Assembly: GCA_934466475.1 (NCBI GenBank)
Contig: CAKSLI010000013.1
Location: 1-54,143, forward strand
Source of the DNA: an uncultured Oscillospiraceae bacterium
GTDB taxonomy: Bacteria; Bacillota; Clostridia; Oscillospirales; Ruminococcaceae
DNA length: 54,143 nt
Direction of reading: 5' to 3'
The notes beneath the pieces are model-generated. The model was not told where the DNA came from. It searched no databases and was given only the letters and a program-made list of their open reading frames with translations. This document shows positions 27,432 to 36,072 of this stretch, one piece after another; within the stretch, counting starts at the first letter, position 1; each line of letters opens with the position of its first letter. The position numbers and the translations under genes are program-made.

Positions 27432-28965
27432 AGACCGGCTTCCGCTTATTATAATGTTTGCTGCTGCCTGTGTGCTGGAGTGCGCGGTGATATTTCCGAT
27501 CATGACCGCAGACTACATAAACTATGACAGCAGCTATCAGTATGCGTTGACCCAGCATTCCATTCCTGAGATAATGGAGCTGCTTCCGTATGATTACAGT
27601 CCGCCATTCTATGCAATAGCGCTGAAGCTGTTCACAATGGCGTTCGGCAATACACTGACCGTAATGCGCGTGTTTACGCTCATCGCGGTGATAGGTATGT
27701 TCTTTATCGCCGCGTTCCCGATGAAAACGCTGTTCGGCAGCTGGTCGGCGGGAATGTGCCTTGTGGTCACATTCTGCTCTACTGTGATACTGGATCTTCT
27801 GCATGAGATACGTCCGACTATATTCGCTATGTTCTTTTTCATGGCGGCAACAGTCTATTCAGCTCTTGCGTACAGCCAGGAGAAGCGTTATGCCTATGTC
27901 TGCATGACGGTGTTTTCGGTGCTTTGTATGTATACGCACAACATTTCGCTTGTGGGTATGTTCAGCATTTATGTCGTTCTGCTTGCGGTATGCCTTATCA
28001 GAAAGGAATTCAGAAAATTCCGCGCTTTTCTTATCAGCGGAGTTGTCAGCGCGGTGCTGTATATTCCGTGGCTGACAGTCCTGCTGAGCCAGATATCGAA
28101 TGTTAACGATCACTTCTGGACTGCGGTATTCGGCTGGAATGACGCGCTGAGATGGATCGTCAGCGACATGTTCATGTCCAAGACGTCATTCTGTGTAACG
28201 ATAATCGGAGCTTCAATTGCAGTGAGCCTTATCGCAGCAGCAGTCCGCCATGTCGATTTTAAAAAAGTCAGAGGCGCAAAAAGCCTGAAAGAAATTTTTG
28301 TGCTTCCTGAAGAGAAAAGCTATTATCTTGATCTGCTCATCATTTTTCTTTTTATAACTGTGACATTTCTGCTGCTGGAGGCTGTCAATCTTCTGGTCAG
28401 AAATCTTACGTCAGAGCGGTACTACGGGATACTGGGAATGGCATTCATTGTGCTTTTCTCAGGAATAGTCGGGAAGCTGGGAAACAGGATATGCAATATT
28501 GTCCTTGCGGTAATGCTGCTGATAAACAACGGTGCAAATACCAAAACAATATATGACGATTTACAGACTGCAAACCAGTTCAATCTGGTAGATGCGATAA
28601 ATGAGATAAAGGGCGATGGCGAAATTTCATTCCTGCATACGCATGAATGGTCCGTTGGTCTTATGGCGTATTATTTCCCGGACGCTACACATTATGTCTG
28701 CGATGACACCTTTACCGTCCTGCGGACTTTTGACGTATTTCCGGTGAATATTGTGAATATCGGGGATTATCATGATATATGGGATTATACAGACGAGTTC
28801 TTCTGTTTCACGAATGGCTATGAAACCTCCGTCTCAGATCTGACCCCGAATGAACAGATAGTGAGCGATATCTCAGAGGGACATACAGAATTTGACCTTG
28901 GAACATTCCGAATTGCATACAACGTTGCCTGCAAGTCATTTGAGCTCGCAAAGATAACTGAGTAG
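27400..28965 (+). CDS. Membrane glycosyltransferase, GT39/ArnT-like (copy 2)
   Basis: 521 residues, paralogous over its whole length to the upstream gene: matching blocks include TADYINYDSSYQYAL, DYSPPFYAIALKLF, EIRPTIFAMF, MYTHNISLVGMFSIY and FLHTHEWSVGLMAYYFP. It overlaps the upstream gene by 32 bases, so translation is probably coupled. It is visibly more AT-rich than its neighbours. The duplication may give two acceptor specificities for the same lipid-linked donor. A terminator follows at 28993. Confidence 0.8.
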   Translation: MSHQSIRTFLKDRLPLIIMFAAACVLECAVIFPIMTADYINYDSSYQYALTQHSIPEIMELLPYDYSPPFYAIALKLFTMAFGNTLTVMRVFTLIAVIGMFFIAAFPMKTLFGSWSAGMCLVVTFCSTVILDLLHEIRPTIFAMFFFMAATVYSALAYSQEKRYAYVCMTVFSVLCMYTHNISLVGMFSIYVVLLAVCLIRKEFRKFRAFLISGVVSAVLYIPWLTVLLSQISNVNDHFWTAVFGWNDALRWIVSDMFMSKTSFCVTIIGASIAVSLIAAAVRHVDFKKVRGAKSLKEIFVLPEEKSYYLDLLIIFLFITVTFLLLEAVNLLVRNLTSERYYGILGMAFIVLFSGIVGKLGNRICNIVLAVMLLINNGANTKTIYDDLQTANQFNLVDAINEIKGDGEISFLHTHEWSVGLMAYYFPDATHYVCDDTFTVLRTFDVFPVNIVNIGDYHDIWDYTDEFFCFTNGYETSVSDLTPNEQIVSDISEGHTEFDLGTFRIAYNVACKSFELAKITE

Positions 28966-28992
28966 ATCGGCAGAAATCCGTATAATAAACTG

Positions 28993-29028
28993 AAGGGAAT
29001 GAGCCGGCAGCCCCGGGCTCATTCCCTT
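28993..29028. terminator. Bidirectional terminator between the glycosyltransferase operon and kptA
   Basis: AAGGGAATGAGCC / GGCTCATTCCCTT long stem between convergent stop codons, with T-rich sequence on both sides. Confidence 0.85.
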
Positions 29029-29032
29029 CATG

Positions 29033-29584
29033 TTATTTATCTATCTTCCGCAGGAACTCCGGCGGCACTTCCTTAGTCAGCCACACTCCGTTAACGGAAA
29101 GCCAGAATCGAATGCCGCGGCGGCTCATTTCGCCGGCGAGAATCTCGTATATCACGGGTCTGCCGTGGCGGGAGCCTACCTTCAGCGCGGTTTCGGCGTC
29201 CTTTGAGAGATGAACGTACAGCCGGGACATCGGGCGCAGACCCTCCGCTTCAATGGCGGCGGTGAAGCGCTCCGCGGTGCCGTGATAGAGGATCTCGGGC
29301 GGCTCTGCCAGCGGTAGCTCAACGTCCACCGGGATCGAATGCCCCTGATTCGCGCGGATCAGCGTTTTGTCCTCGTTGAACGAATAGCGCTGCTTCGAGT
29401 CCGTGCGGACTATTTCCTCAAGAGTCTCCATATCCAGCGGATGAGTGCGGTTTACTCCGGCTATGAGCTCGTCCACGTCCGCCCAGCCGTGCTCGTCAAG
29501 CGTGATACCAACGGTCTCCGGCTTGTGGCGGAGCACCAGGCTGATGAACCTGCTGAGACGGGTAAGGTCGCTGTTACTTTTCAT
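29033..29584 (-). CDS. kptA: RNA 2'-phosphotransferase KptA/Tpt1
   Basis: 183 residues, standard length. Signatures: LSRFISLVLRHKPE, GITLDEHGWADVDEL, YSFNEDKTLIRANQGHS, LYHGT, VHLSKD and GSRHGRPVI. The enzyme removes an internal RNA 2'-phosphate by transferring it to NAD. Bacteria lack the yeast-type tRNA splicing that makes the known substrate, so the role is debated (RNA repair or ADP-ribosylation). It overlaps the HdeD-like gene by 11 bases and is cotranscribed with it. Confidence 0.95.
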   Translation of the reverse strand: MKSNSDLTRLSRFISLVLRHKPETVGITLDEHGWADVDELIAGVNRTHPLDMETLEEIVRTDSKQRYSFNEDKTLIRANQGHSIPVDVELPLAEPPEILYHGTAERFTAAIEAEGLRPMSRLYVHLSKDAETALKVGSRHGRPVIYEILAGEMSRRGIRFWLSVNGVWLTKEVPPEFLRKIDK

Positions 29585-30155
29585 GGTAGTTCTCCGGGTC
29601 GATGTCGATTGTGTCGGGGCGGGTATTCTTCATTGCCTTTGCCGCGATAAATGCGGTGATGAAGTTCAGAATGCCCTCAGACAGCAGGGAGATTCCGAGC
29701 AGGGTTATCAGCAGGTCCGTGCCATAACCGGGGCGGAACATCAGCGTAAGTCCGAAGATAACGGTGATTATCGCGAATACGAGTATCACCTGCCACTTGC
29801 CTATGCCGAGCCTGCGGCTGTCAAGGGCGGTCTGTACCTTGAATATTCCGTCCGTCAGCAGGAAAATGCCCATGGTTATGCATATAAAGCTCATCAGGCT
29901 CTCAGGGCTGGTGAGTATCACTATGCCGAGCGCAAGCAGGATAAGTCCCGAGGCAAAGTCGAACTGGAATACCGAGCGTACAGCAGGCTTTGAGAAATAG
30001 CTGCCGAGCCTTACCGCGCCGAAAATTATCAGCATAATGCCGAATATTATTCCCAGGAACGCCGCCATTACCTGCGGGCAGGCTATCAGGAATATTCCGA
30101 GCGCACACAGCGCCGCGGATATGATATAGTAGCCGATATTGAATGCTGTTTTCAT
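29574..30155 (-). CDS. HdeD-like DUF308 membrane protein
   Basis: 193 residues from the ATG at 30155, which follows CCGAAAGGAGATATAAAA. Six hydrophobic helices in three repeated helical pairs, with short charged turns (FSKPAVRSV, SPESLMSF), fit the DUF308/HdeD family. The function in Gram-positive bacteria is unknown; in E. coli HdeD is linked to acid stress. The pairing with kptA looks incidental. Confidence 0.85.
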   Translation of the reverse strand: MKTAFNIGYYIISAALCALGIFLIACPQVMAAFLGIIFGIMLIIFGAVRLGSYFSKPAVRSVFQFDFASGLILLALGIVILTSPESLMSFICITMGIFLLTDGIFKVQTALDSRRLGIGKWQVILVFAIITVIFGLTLMFRPGYGTDLLITLLGISLLSEGILNFITAFIAAKAMKNTRPDTIDIDPENYHEK

Positions 30156-30201
30156 TTTTATATCTCCTTTCGGTGCAAACACACAACTGTGCTTTATCTG
30201 T

Positions 30202-30230
30202 ATTGTACCACAAATCGTTTGTCAAGTCAA
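30202..30230 (-). promoter_or_regulatory. Promoter of the HdeD-like/kptA operon
   Basis: Minus strand: TTGACT (30225-30230), 17-base spacer, TACAAT (30202-30207). Confidence 0.8.
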
Positions 30231-30258
30231 TGAAAAGCAGATGAAATTTCTGGCTGTA

Positions 30259-30287
30259 TTGACAAACCCGCCTCCGCGTACTATAAT
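30259..30287 (+). promoter_or_regulatory. Consensus promoter of the MATE-kinase fusion
   Basis: TTGACA (30259-30264), 17-base spacer, TATAAT (30282-30287). Confidence 0.92.
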
Positions 30288-30321
30288 ACTATTGCGCAGC
30301 AAAAAGAACAGGAGAGATCAC

Positions 30322-32265
30322 ATGACAGACACTGCTGAATTATTCGGAAAAGAAAAGATATCAAAAGTGCTGCTGAAGCTGGCGCCGCCGGTAATGCTGG
30401 CGCAGCTGATACAGGCGCTTTACAATATAATCGACAGCCTTTTCATCGGGAAATATTCCGGGAGCGGTCTTACTGCGCTGTCGATAGTATATCCGCTCCA
30501 GCTGCTTATGATAGCGCTTGCTGTCGGCACCGGCGTGGGAATAAACACCGTCATGGCGGCGCGGCTTGGCGCAGGGAAAACAAAGGAGGCCGACGAGTAC
30601 GCCGGGGTGGGAACTCCGCTTGCCGTGGTGCTGTGGGTGATATTCGCGGCGCTGATGTGGTTTTTCATGCCGGCGTATGCGGAAATGTCCACCGGCTCCC
30701 CGGACGTCATCGCGGACGTTATCTCCTACGGCAGGATAGTCTGCGTGTTCAGCTTCGGGCTGTTCCTGGAGAGCGTGTGGACTAAAGTCCACCAGGCGAA
30801 CGGCGGCATGAAGGTCCCCATGGCTGCGCAGATAGCGGGTGCAGTCACAAATATTGCGCTCGATCCGCTGCTGATTTTCGGGCTGCTGGGGCTCCCGGAA
30901 ATGGGCATTTCCGGAGCGGCGGTCGCGACAGTCGCCGGGCAGGTGGTCGCGGCGCTCATCGTCATGAAGGGCGGATTTCGCAGGGCGCCGGAGCTGAAGA
31001 AGTTCCCGGGGCACATAAAGCTGATATTCCGGCTGGGCACGCCGAATATACTGATGCAGGCGGCGTACACGCTGTACATATTCGGGCTGAACCTTATCCT
31101 GGCGACGTTCTCTGACCAGGCGGTGACCGTCCTGGGACTGTACTACAAGTGGCAGACGTTCTTCTTCATTCCGCTGGGCTCAATGCAGACCTGCATAGTG
31201 CCGGTGATAAGCTACAACTACGCTGCCCGGAACATCGACCGCTGCAAGAAGACCCTGTGGACCTCCGTGATTTTCGGCATGGCGCTGATGTTCCTCGGGA
31301 CGCTCTGCTTCGAATTCATTCCGGGGCAGATGCTGAGGGTGTTCTCATCGGACGAGCTGGTAATATCCATAGGAATACCGGCGTTCAGGATAATCGGTAT
31401 CAGCTTCATTCCGCTTGTTACCTCGCTGACGTTCCCGGTATTCTTCCAGGCGGTCGGCTCCAGCGTGAAGAGCTCGCTGCTGACCGTGGTGCGGACTGTT
31501 GTGCTGTTCGTGCCGCTGGCGTTCCTGTTCTCGCGGTTCGGGCTGGACTGGTTCTGGCTGACGTACCCGGTCACGGATACCCTGACCTCCCTGGTGGGGC
31601 TGATATTCTACCGGAGGTTCCTGAAGCATCCGTATGTTTCAGGAAAGAAGCCGCAGGAATCCGAGGAGGCTCTGAAGCCCTCCCGTCCGGGCGTTATCGT
31701 GACCATTTCCAGGGAGCACGGCTCCGGCGGAAAGCAGGTCGGCAGGCTGCTTGCGGAGAAGCTCGGCATACCGTTCTACTATAAGGAAATGACCGCCCTC
31801 GCGGCAAAGGAGAGCGGTCTTGACAAGGAGTTCATATCCGACCTGAACCGTAATTCCCCGGAGGGTCTGCGCGACCTTTACCTCACCACGAAGCCGGTGC
31901 AGCACGCAGTCGCGGCGCAGAACAAGGTGATACGCCTGATAGCCGGCAGCGGAAGCTGCGTCATCGTGGGCAGAGCGGCGGATTACGTCCTGCGGGACGA
32001 CCCGGACGTGGTGCGCGTGTTCATCTATGCGCCGGAGGAATTCCGCACGGCAAAGGTAATGGAAGTCTACGGCGATACCCGGGAGCAGGCACAGAAGAAC
32101 ATCCGCCGTGCTGACGAGGCGCGGGGAGCCTACTACCGGAGCATTTCCGGCGGCGAGTGGGGGAATCACAGCAATTACGACCTTATGGTGGATTCCTCCA
32201 TTGGCGCGGAGGAAACCGCCGACGTCATCGCGGAGTATATCAGGAAAAAAGAACACAGGAAATAA
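30322..32265 (+). CDS. MATE-family efflux transporter fused to a cytidylate kinase-like domain
   Basis: 647 residues from the ATG at 30322, after ACAGGAGAGATCAC. Residues 1-450 form a MATE transporter of about 12 helices (ALYNIIDSLFIGKYSG, INTVMAARLGAGK, GISGAAVATV). After a linker (KKPQESEEALKPSRPG) residues from about 457 to 647 form a cytidylate kinase-like domain: VIVTISREHGSGGKQVG as the P-loop region, LGIPFYYKE, GSCVIVGRAADYVL, RVFIYAP and a C-terminal YDLMVDSS. No frameshift separates the parts. The kinase-like family is usually a separate protein of about 200 residues. The role of the fusion is unknown; coupling of nucleotide binding to transport is one guess. Confidence 0.88.
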   Translation: MTDTAELFGKEKISKVLLKLAPPVMLAQLIQALYNIIDSLFIGKYSGSGLTALSIVYPLQLLMIALAVGTGVGINTVMAARLGAGKTKEADEYAGVGTPLAVVLWVIFAALMWFFMPAYAEMSTGSPDVIADVISYGRIVCVFSFGLFLESVWTKVHQANGGMKVPMAAQIAGAVTNIALDPLLIFGLLGLPEMGISGAAVATVAGQVVAALIVMKGGFRRAPELKKFPGHIKLIFRLGTPNILMQAAYTLYIFGLNLILATFSDQAVTVLGLYYKWQTFFFIPLGSMQTCIVPVISYNYAARNIDRCKKTLWTSVIFGMALMFLGTLCFEFIPGQMLRVFSSDELVISIGIPAFRIIGISFIPLVTSLTFPVFFQAVGSSVKSSLLTVVRTVVLFVPLAFLFSRFGLDWFWLTYPVTDTLTSLVGLIFYRRFLKHPYVSGKKPQESEEALKPSRPGVIVTISREHGSGGKQVGRLLAEKLGIPFYYKEMTALAAKESGLDKEFISDLNRNSPEGLRDLYLTTKPVQHAVAAQNKVIRLIAGSGSCVIVGRAADYVLRDDPDVVRVFIYAPEEFRTAKVMEVYGDTREQAQKNIRRADEARGAYYRSISGGEWGNHSNYDLMVDSSIGAEETADVIAEYIRKKEHRK

Positions 32266-32270
32266 CGCAG

Positions 32271-32301
32271 GGGCGGGCAGACATCAAGTCTGCCCGCCCG
32301 C
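32271..32301 (+). terminator. Stem-loop after the MATE-kinase fusion
   Basis: GGGCGGGCAGAC / GTCTGCCCGCCC stem directly after the stop; the T-tract is poor, so termination efficiency is uncertain. Confidence 0.6.
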
Positions 32302-32315
32302 ACTTGCATGCGCTT

Positions 32316-32494
32316 TAGGGCAATACCGCACAAAGATTGTGCGTGTATTGCGCAGTCAGATTTTTCGTCAGATTGTACAATGAGGACAACGCAAGGCTGT
32401 CGCCTTGCTAGGACGAATTGTGCAAGATGACGGAAAAGATGCAAGCAAGACACGTGCAAAATCCAATAAATGGTCTTTGTGCGGTGTTGCCTTA
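32316..32494. repeat. Palindromic MITE-like element with 20-bp terminal inverted repeats
   Basis: Left end TAGGGCAATACCGCACAAAG (32316-32335); the right end reads in reverse complement TAAGGCAACACCGCACAAAG (32475-32494), 18 of 20 identical. TA sits at both edges, as with TA-targeting (IS630/mariner-like) elements. The interior is also complementary arm to arm, with a central hairpin GCAAGGC/GCCTTGC near 32392-32410. No transposase is encoded. The right edge supplies the stop codon of the neighbouring minus-strand gene. Confidence 0.75.
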
Positions 32495-33577
32495 GTTCAT
32501 GGTAAGTCCGACCGCTCTCCAGCCGTTTGCGGTGCTCACTGCGTAAATCGTGTTGTCCGCGGGGTAGGAGTAGGTCTCGCCGCCGTAATACACGTTGTGC
32601 ACATAGCTCACGCGCACTGCGAAGCACTCCGGCGAGTACTGCTGTACGCTCACCGTCTTTTCCTCCGTGAAGTCGTACCCGGTGTGGTATGTGTAGAACT
32701 GCCCCTCGTATGTACGCAGGTCGCCGTACAGCTTCACGTCCTCCGGGATATAGCCGGATATCGAGGAAAAATACAGGTCGTTCGCAATGTACTTCGAGTA
32801 CATCTCCGAGAACTCCAGCGCGAATTTCTCCGCTTCTTCGGCGGCGGCGCCGTCCGTCACCGGCAGTCCGCAGGAGTACGCGCCGTCCTGCGCCTTTTCC
32901 GCCGGGAGCTTTCCGCCGTCCGCGGCGGTGAACTCAATCTCCGGCTGATACATCAGCCCGTCCACCGTGTATGTCGTGAGCTCCGGCGGGTCTGTAAGAT
33001 AATCCCCGAAATTCTCCGAGCCATTGACCGGTTCGGAGCTTTTTTTCGCGTATTCCGTGAGCGGCTTTCCGTTCAGGAAAACGGAACACCCGGTCGGCAC
33101 GGTGACCGTCACGCTCTCGTTTTTCTCCGGAGAGATACCGTATGCGCGGGTTATGCTGTATATCCCGAAGCCGTAGACGGAATCCTGCGCGGTCTGCGTG
33201 AGCCCTATGTAAGCCATGGGCTCCCCGGCGCATATCATCGTGTATACCGGGCTTTCCTTGGTGCTCTCCTTTATGCTCTTCTTGAAGGAGAACTCCCCGG
33301 TGAAGCGCTCTCGTAGCTGGCGGTGCAGGGCTTCCTCGTCCTCGTAGGGGGAGATATCGCCCTCTGCCGCCGCGTAAAGAAGTGTGAGATCCCCGGAATT
33401 CAGCCCCTGAGCCGCCGCGTCCGTGACGTGGTAAATCTGGCAGGCTTCATACCTCTGGAGGAACTCCCACAGCTTGCCGAGCCCTGCCACAGCCGCTGAA
33501 AGCACCGCCGCCAGCAGGACGAAATATATCACGTAAAAAACTATCGTGCCCTTGCGGCTTCGTGTTTTCGTACTCAT
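32492..33577 (-). CDS. Membrane-anchored extracytoplasmic protein of unknown function
   Basis: 361 residues. A basic N-terminus (STKTRSRKG) and one hydrophobic helix (about 11-33) anchor it, with the remainder outside the cell. The ectodomain has two halves: an alpha/beta segment with VTDAAAQGLNSGDL resembling NTF2-like folds, and a C-terminal segment rich in Tyr (LRTYEGQFYTYHTGYDFTEE). I recognise no catalytic motif. Last gene of the envelope operon; its start overlaps the end of the NAGPA gene by four bases. Its TAA stop lies within the terminal repeat of the 32316-32494 element, so the original C-terminus may have been altered by insertion. Confidence 0.75.
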   Translation of the reverse strand: MSTKTRSRKGTIVFYVIYFVLLAAVLSAAVAGLGKLWEFLQRYEACQIYHVTDAAAQGLNSGDLTLLYAAAEGDISPYEDEEALHRQLRERFTGEFSFKKSIKESTKESPVYTMICAGEPMAYIGLTQTAQDSVYGFGIYSITRAYGISPEKNESVTVTVPTGCSVFLNGKPLTEYAKKSSEPVNGSENFGDYLTDPPELTTYTVDGLMYQPEIEFTAADGGKLPAEKAQDGAYSCGLPVTDGAAAEEAEKFALEFSEMYSKYIANDLYFSSISGYIPEDVKLYGDLRTYEGQFYTYHTGYDFTEEKTVSVQQYSPECFAVRVSYVHNVYYGGETYSYPADNTIYAVSTANGWRAVGLTMN

Positions 33578-34671
33578 TCCTTACCCCTTACCAGTATCGC
33601 GGTGCACATCTTGCGGAGCCCTATCAGGCTGGCGCTCTGGTTGATTATCTCGCCGTTGAACATCATATTTGTGGAGGAACCTCCGTCAAGATTAGCGGCG
33701 TTGACCGCGCCGAAATCCAGCATTACGTCCCGCACGTCCGCAAGGCTTGCGCCGAGGCTGTTGGACTGCCTGCCGTCTATCGTCAGCAGGAGCATTGCGC
33801 CGTCCGCGCGCTGACCTATCGCAGTGCGCGGATTCAGTCCGCTGCCGTCGCCGAGGGCTTCCACCGGCTCGCCGTTCACTATGAGGATAGGACCGAACTT
33901 GACCGCATCGCGGACTCCCATATCGACTGCCTCCTGCACGGTCATCTTGCCGACAACGAGCTTGTTGTCCCAGGTTATGCCGATAGTGTCCCAGGAGTAG
34001 TACATGGGAGTACCCCAGAGGACTTCTCCCTCGGACATTACTATGCCCCAGGGCTCGCCGCCGGTCATGTGGCCGGGGCGGTCGTCAAAGCCGCCGCCGT
34101 TTACCGCGCCGATTATGTTGTCGTAGGAGGCGTAGATATCCGGCAGGGTCCTGCCCTGTTCCTCCAGACCGAATTTTCCCGATATCCCCACGAACACCCT
34201 TGACGGGTCGTAGACCACCATCATCTTTCCCTTGAACGTGGAGCCGCTGACGTCTATTATGTCCACGCCGTCGCCGTCCGGGTCGATGTCCGGGTCGGCT
34301 TCTGCGGCGACGCCTGCGTTATCCGGGGAGGGTATCCTGACTAAATCAGGGTCGGTGATGTCGTCCGTTTCCTTTATGGCGTTCTGGGCGGCTATTTCCT
34401 CCACAAGCTCGTCCGAGAGGAAAATGTTCGGCACCCACTTCATTGCGCTGGTCTCCCGGCAGGAGATGACGAACAGGTTGCGCGCCGTCTCGGAGGGTCC
34501 CTTTTCCATGACATACACCACGCCAAGCAGTGCCGCAAGCACCGCCAGAATTGCCGTGAAGAACACCAGCAGGATTCGCCGGACGACCATAGCCGCCGTG
34601 CTCGGCTTTTTCTTTTTGAAGCGGGGGCGGCTCCGGGGGAGCGGCTTTTCTTCCAGTGTGTTTCCGGTCAT
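33574..34671 (-). CDS. Phosphodiester glycosidase (NAGPA-type) membrane protein
   Basis: 365 residues. A basic, Pro-rich cytoplasmic tail and one hydrophobic helix (about 31-54) put the enzyme outside. The C-terminal NAGPA domain has GAVNGGGFDD, NPRTAIGQRADG, LLLTIDGRQ, GASLADVRDVML and NAANLDGGSSTNMMFNG, all family hallmarks. Such enzymes cleave GlcNAc-1-phosphodiester linkages; in Gram-positives they are found near wall-polymer genes. Overlaps both neighbours by four bases, so the three genes are translationally coupled. Confidence 0.9.
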   Translation of the reverse strand: MTGNTLEEKPLPRSRPRFKKKKPSTAAMVVRRILLVFFTAILAVLAALLGVVYVMEKGPSETARNLFVISCRETSAMKWVPNIFLSDELVEEIAAQNAIKETDDITDPDLVRIPSPDNAGVAAEADPDIDPDGDGVDIIDVSGSTFKGKMMVVYDPSRVFVGISGKFGLEEQGRTLPDIYASYDNIIGAVNGGGFDDRPGHMTGGEPWGIVMSEGEVLWGTPMYYSWDTIGITWDNKLVVGKMTVQEAVDMGVRDAVKFGPILIVNGEPVEALGDGSGLNPRTAIGQRADGAMLLLTIDGRQSNSLGASLADVRDVMLDFGAVNAANLDGGSSTNMMFNGEIINQSASLIGLRKMCTAILVRGKE

Positions 34672-35744
34672 TTCTTATCCCCTTTCGAGCCTGCGTATAC
34701 CCAGTCTCGCTGGATACCGAAGCTCACAAAAAACAGAATCGTGTCTATAACTATCTTTATCACGGACTGCCAGCCCGCGGAGGCACTGAACAAAAGCGAA
34801 ACTCCCCGCACGCACAGCGCCGAAGCCGCAAGCTGTCCCGCGCAGAGTATGTAATATCGCGCCATGGAGCGCTTTACGCTGCCGCCGGAGCGGAAAACGC
34901 GGCTCCTGTTGACAAGGAAGTTCACCAGCGAGGAAACCACCCGCGCTCCCGCCGTTGCCACAAAAATGCGGAGCGTTTCGTTCTCGCCGAAAAGCGGCTG
35001 AGTCAGCAGGTTGACCGCCGTGAACAGCGCTATGTCTATCAGTGAGCAGGCGAGCGAGCTCAGCATGAACTTGAATATCATGCCGTAAATTCGCAGGGAA
35101 TCCGTCAGCGGGTTGAAGTGAGTGCCCTTGTTGTTGTCATCGTATATGGTCTGTATCCTGACCTCATCGAAGCTCCAGCCCAGGCGCTTCATCTCGAGGA
35201 GCATATTTGTCTCGTACTCGAATCGCTCCCCGCCGAGCTTCACGAGTGCCGGGAGGCATTCCCGCGGGAGCGCCCTCAGCCCGGTCTGTGTGTCGGTTAT
35301 TTTTATCCCGCAGAGGAACCTGAAAACGAATCTGGTCGCGTTGTTTCCGAAGCGGCTTTTCGGCGGGATATCCGCGCCGGAGAAGTCCCGGGCGCCAAGC
35401 ACCGGGCGGCGGGTGCGCTCCATTTCCTCGGCGCACCGGCGGATATCCTGCGGGGTATGCTGTCCGTCATCGTCCGTGGTGACAACGCCGGAGCAGTCCG
35501 GGAAGCGCTCCAGGACGTATGAGAACCCGGTTTTGAGCCCGCGCCCCTTGCCGCGGTTTACGTCATGGCTGATGACGGAGCACTCCGGTATTTCCGCCAG
35601 CCGCGAGAAGATCGGAGCGCATTCCGGGCGGCTTCCGTCGTTTATTATCACAATATGTTCGAATCCCGCGGAAATAAGCCCGTCAACCACGCCGAATATC
35701 TTTTCTTTCGGGTTGTAGGTCGGCAGGACTACCGGTACGTTCAT
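34668..35744 (-). CDS. GT2 glycosyltransferase-GtrA fusion
   Basis: 358 residues from the ATG at 35744; the longer frame covers the promoter. Residues 1-215 are a GT-A glycosyltransferase (VPVVLPTYNPKEK, HIVIINDGSRPE, NRGKGRGLKTGF, TTDDDGQHTP as the metal site, FLCGIKITDTQTGLRALP). Residues about 225-350 are a four-helix GtrA-type membrane domain (ACSLIDIALFTAVNLL, VNFLVNRSRVF). GtrA proteins are thought to flip polyprenyl-phosphate sugars across the membrane, so one polypeptide may make and flip the donor. First gene of the envelope operon. Confidence 0.9.
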   Translation of the reverse strand: MNVPVVLPTYNPKEKIFGVVDGLISAGFEHIVIINDGSRPECAPIFSRLAEIPECSVISHDVNRGKGRGLKTGFSYVLERFPDCSGVVTTDDDGQHTPQDIRRCAEEMERTRRPVLGARDFSGADIPPKSRFGNNATRFVFRFLCGIKITDTQTGLRALPRECLPALVKLGGERFEYETNMLLEMKRLGWSFDEVRIQTIYDDNNKGTHFNPLTDSLRIYGMIFKFMLSSLACSLIDIALFTAVNLLTQPLFGENETLRIFVATAGARVVSSLVNFLVNRSRVFRSGGSVKRSMARYYILCAGQLAASALCVRGVSLLFSASAGWQSVIKIVIDTILFFVSFGIQRDWVYAGSKGDKK

Positions 35745-35774
35745 GCTCTCACTCCCATTTTTCTTTGTACTGTG

Positions 35775-35803
35775 ATTATAGCACATAATATTCCATTTGT
35801 AAA
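35775..35803 (-). promoter_or_regulatory. Promoter of the GT2-GtrA/NAGPA operon
   Basis: Minus strand: TTTACA (35798-35803), 17-base spacer, TATAAT (35775-35780). Confidence 0.85.
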
Positions 35804-35834
35804 CATATTCCGACATATTGTAACCGAATTGTAA

Positions 35835-36004
35835 TTAAGGTAACCTCTAAAAACCGGGACACGAGCAGATTTCGTACATGACTTATATCAGATGCTAGGC
35901 GTCAAACCGCAGTAATACTGTATGTATTTCAAGGTTTGACAACGAAGCAGATGATATAAGTCATAGAAATCTGCCGTGAAGGAGGTTTTTAGAGGTTACC
36001 TTAA
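35835..36004. repeat. Palindromic MITE-like element with 21-bp perfect terminal inverted repeats
   Basis: The first and last 21 bases are exact reverse complements; the outer four are TTAA and the core is CCTCTAAAAACC. Further complementary arms inside (GCAGATTTC / GAAATCTGC; GACTTATATC / GATATAAGTC; GTCAAACC / GGTTTGAC) make the whole 170 bases one long hairpin. There is no open reading frame. The same terminal core appears at both window ends. Confidence 0.85.
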
Positions 36005-36026
36005 GAAAATTGCGCCGATAAACGCC

Positions 36027-36055
36027 TTGATTCCCGCCGCGGGATATGGTACAAT
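36027..36055 (+). promoter_or_regulatory. Promoter of the Cys-rich unknown gene
   Basis: TTGATT (36027-36032), 17-base spacer, TACAAT (36050-36055). It begins 22 bases after the palindromic element. Confidence 0.75.
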
Positions 36056-36072
36056 ATATGCGGGGTGATAAT

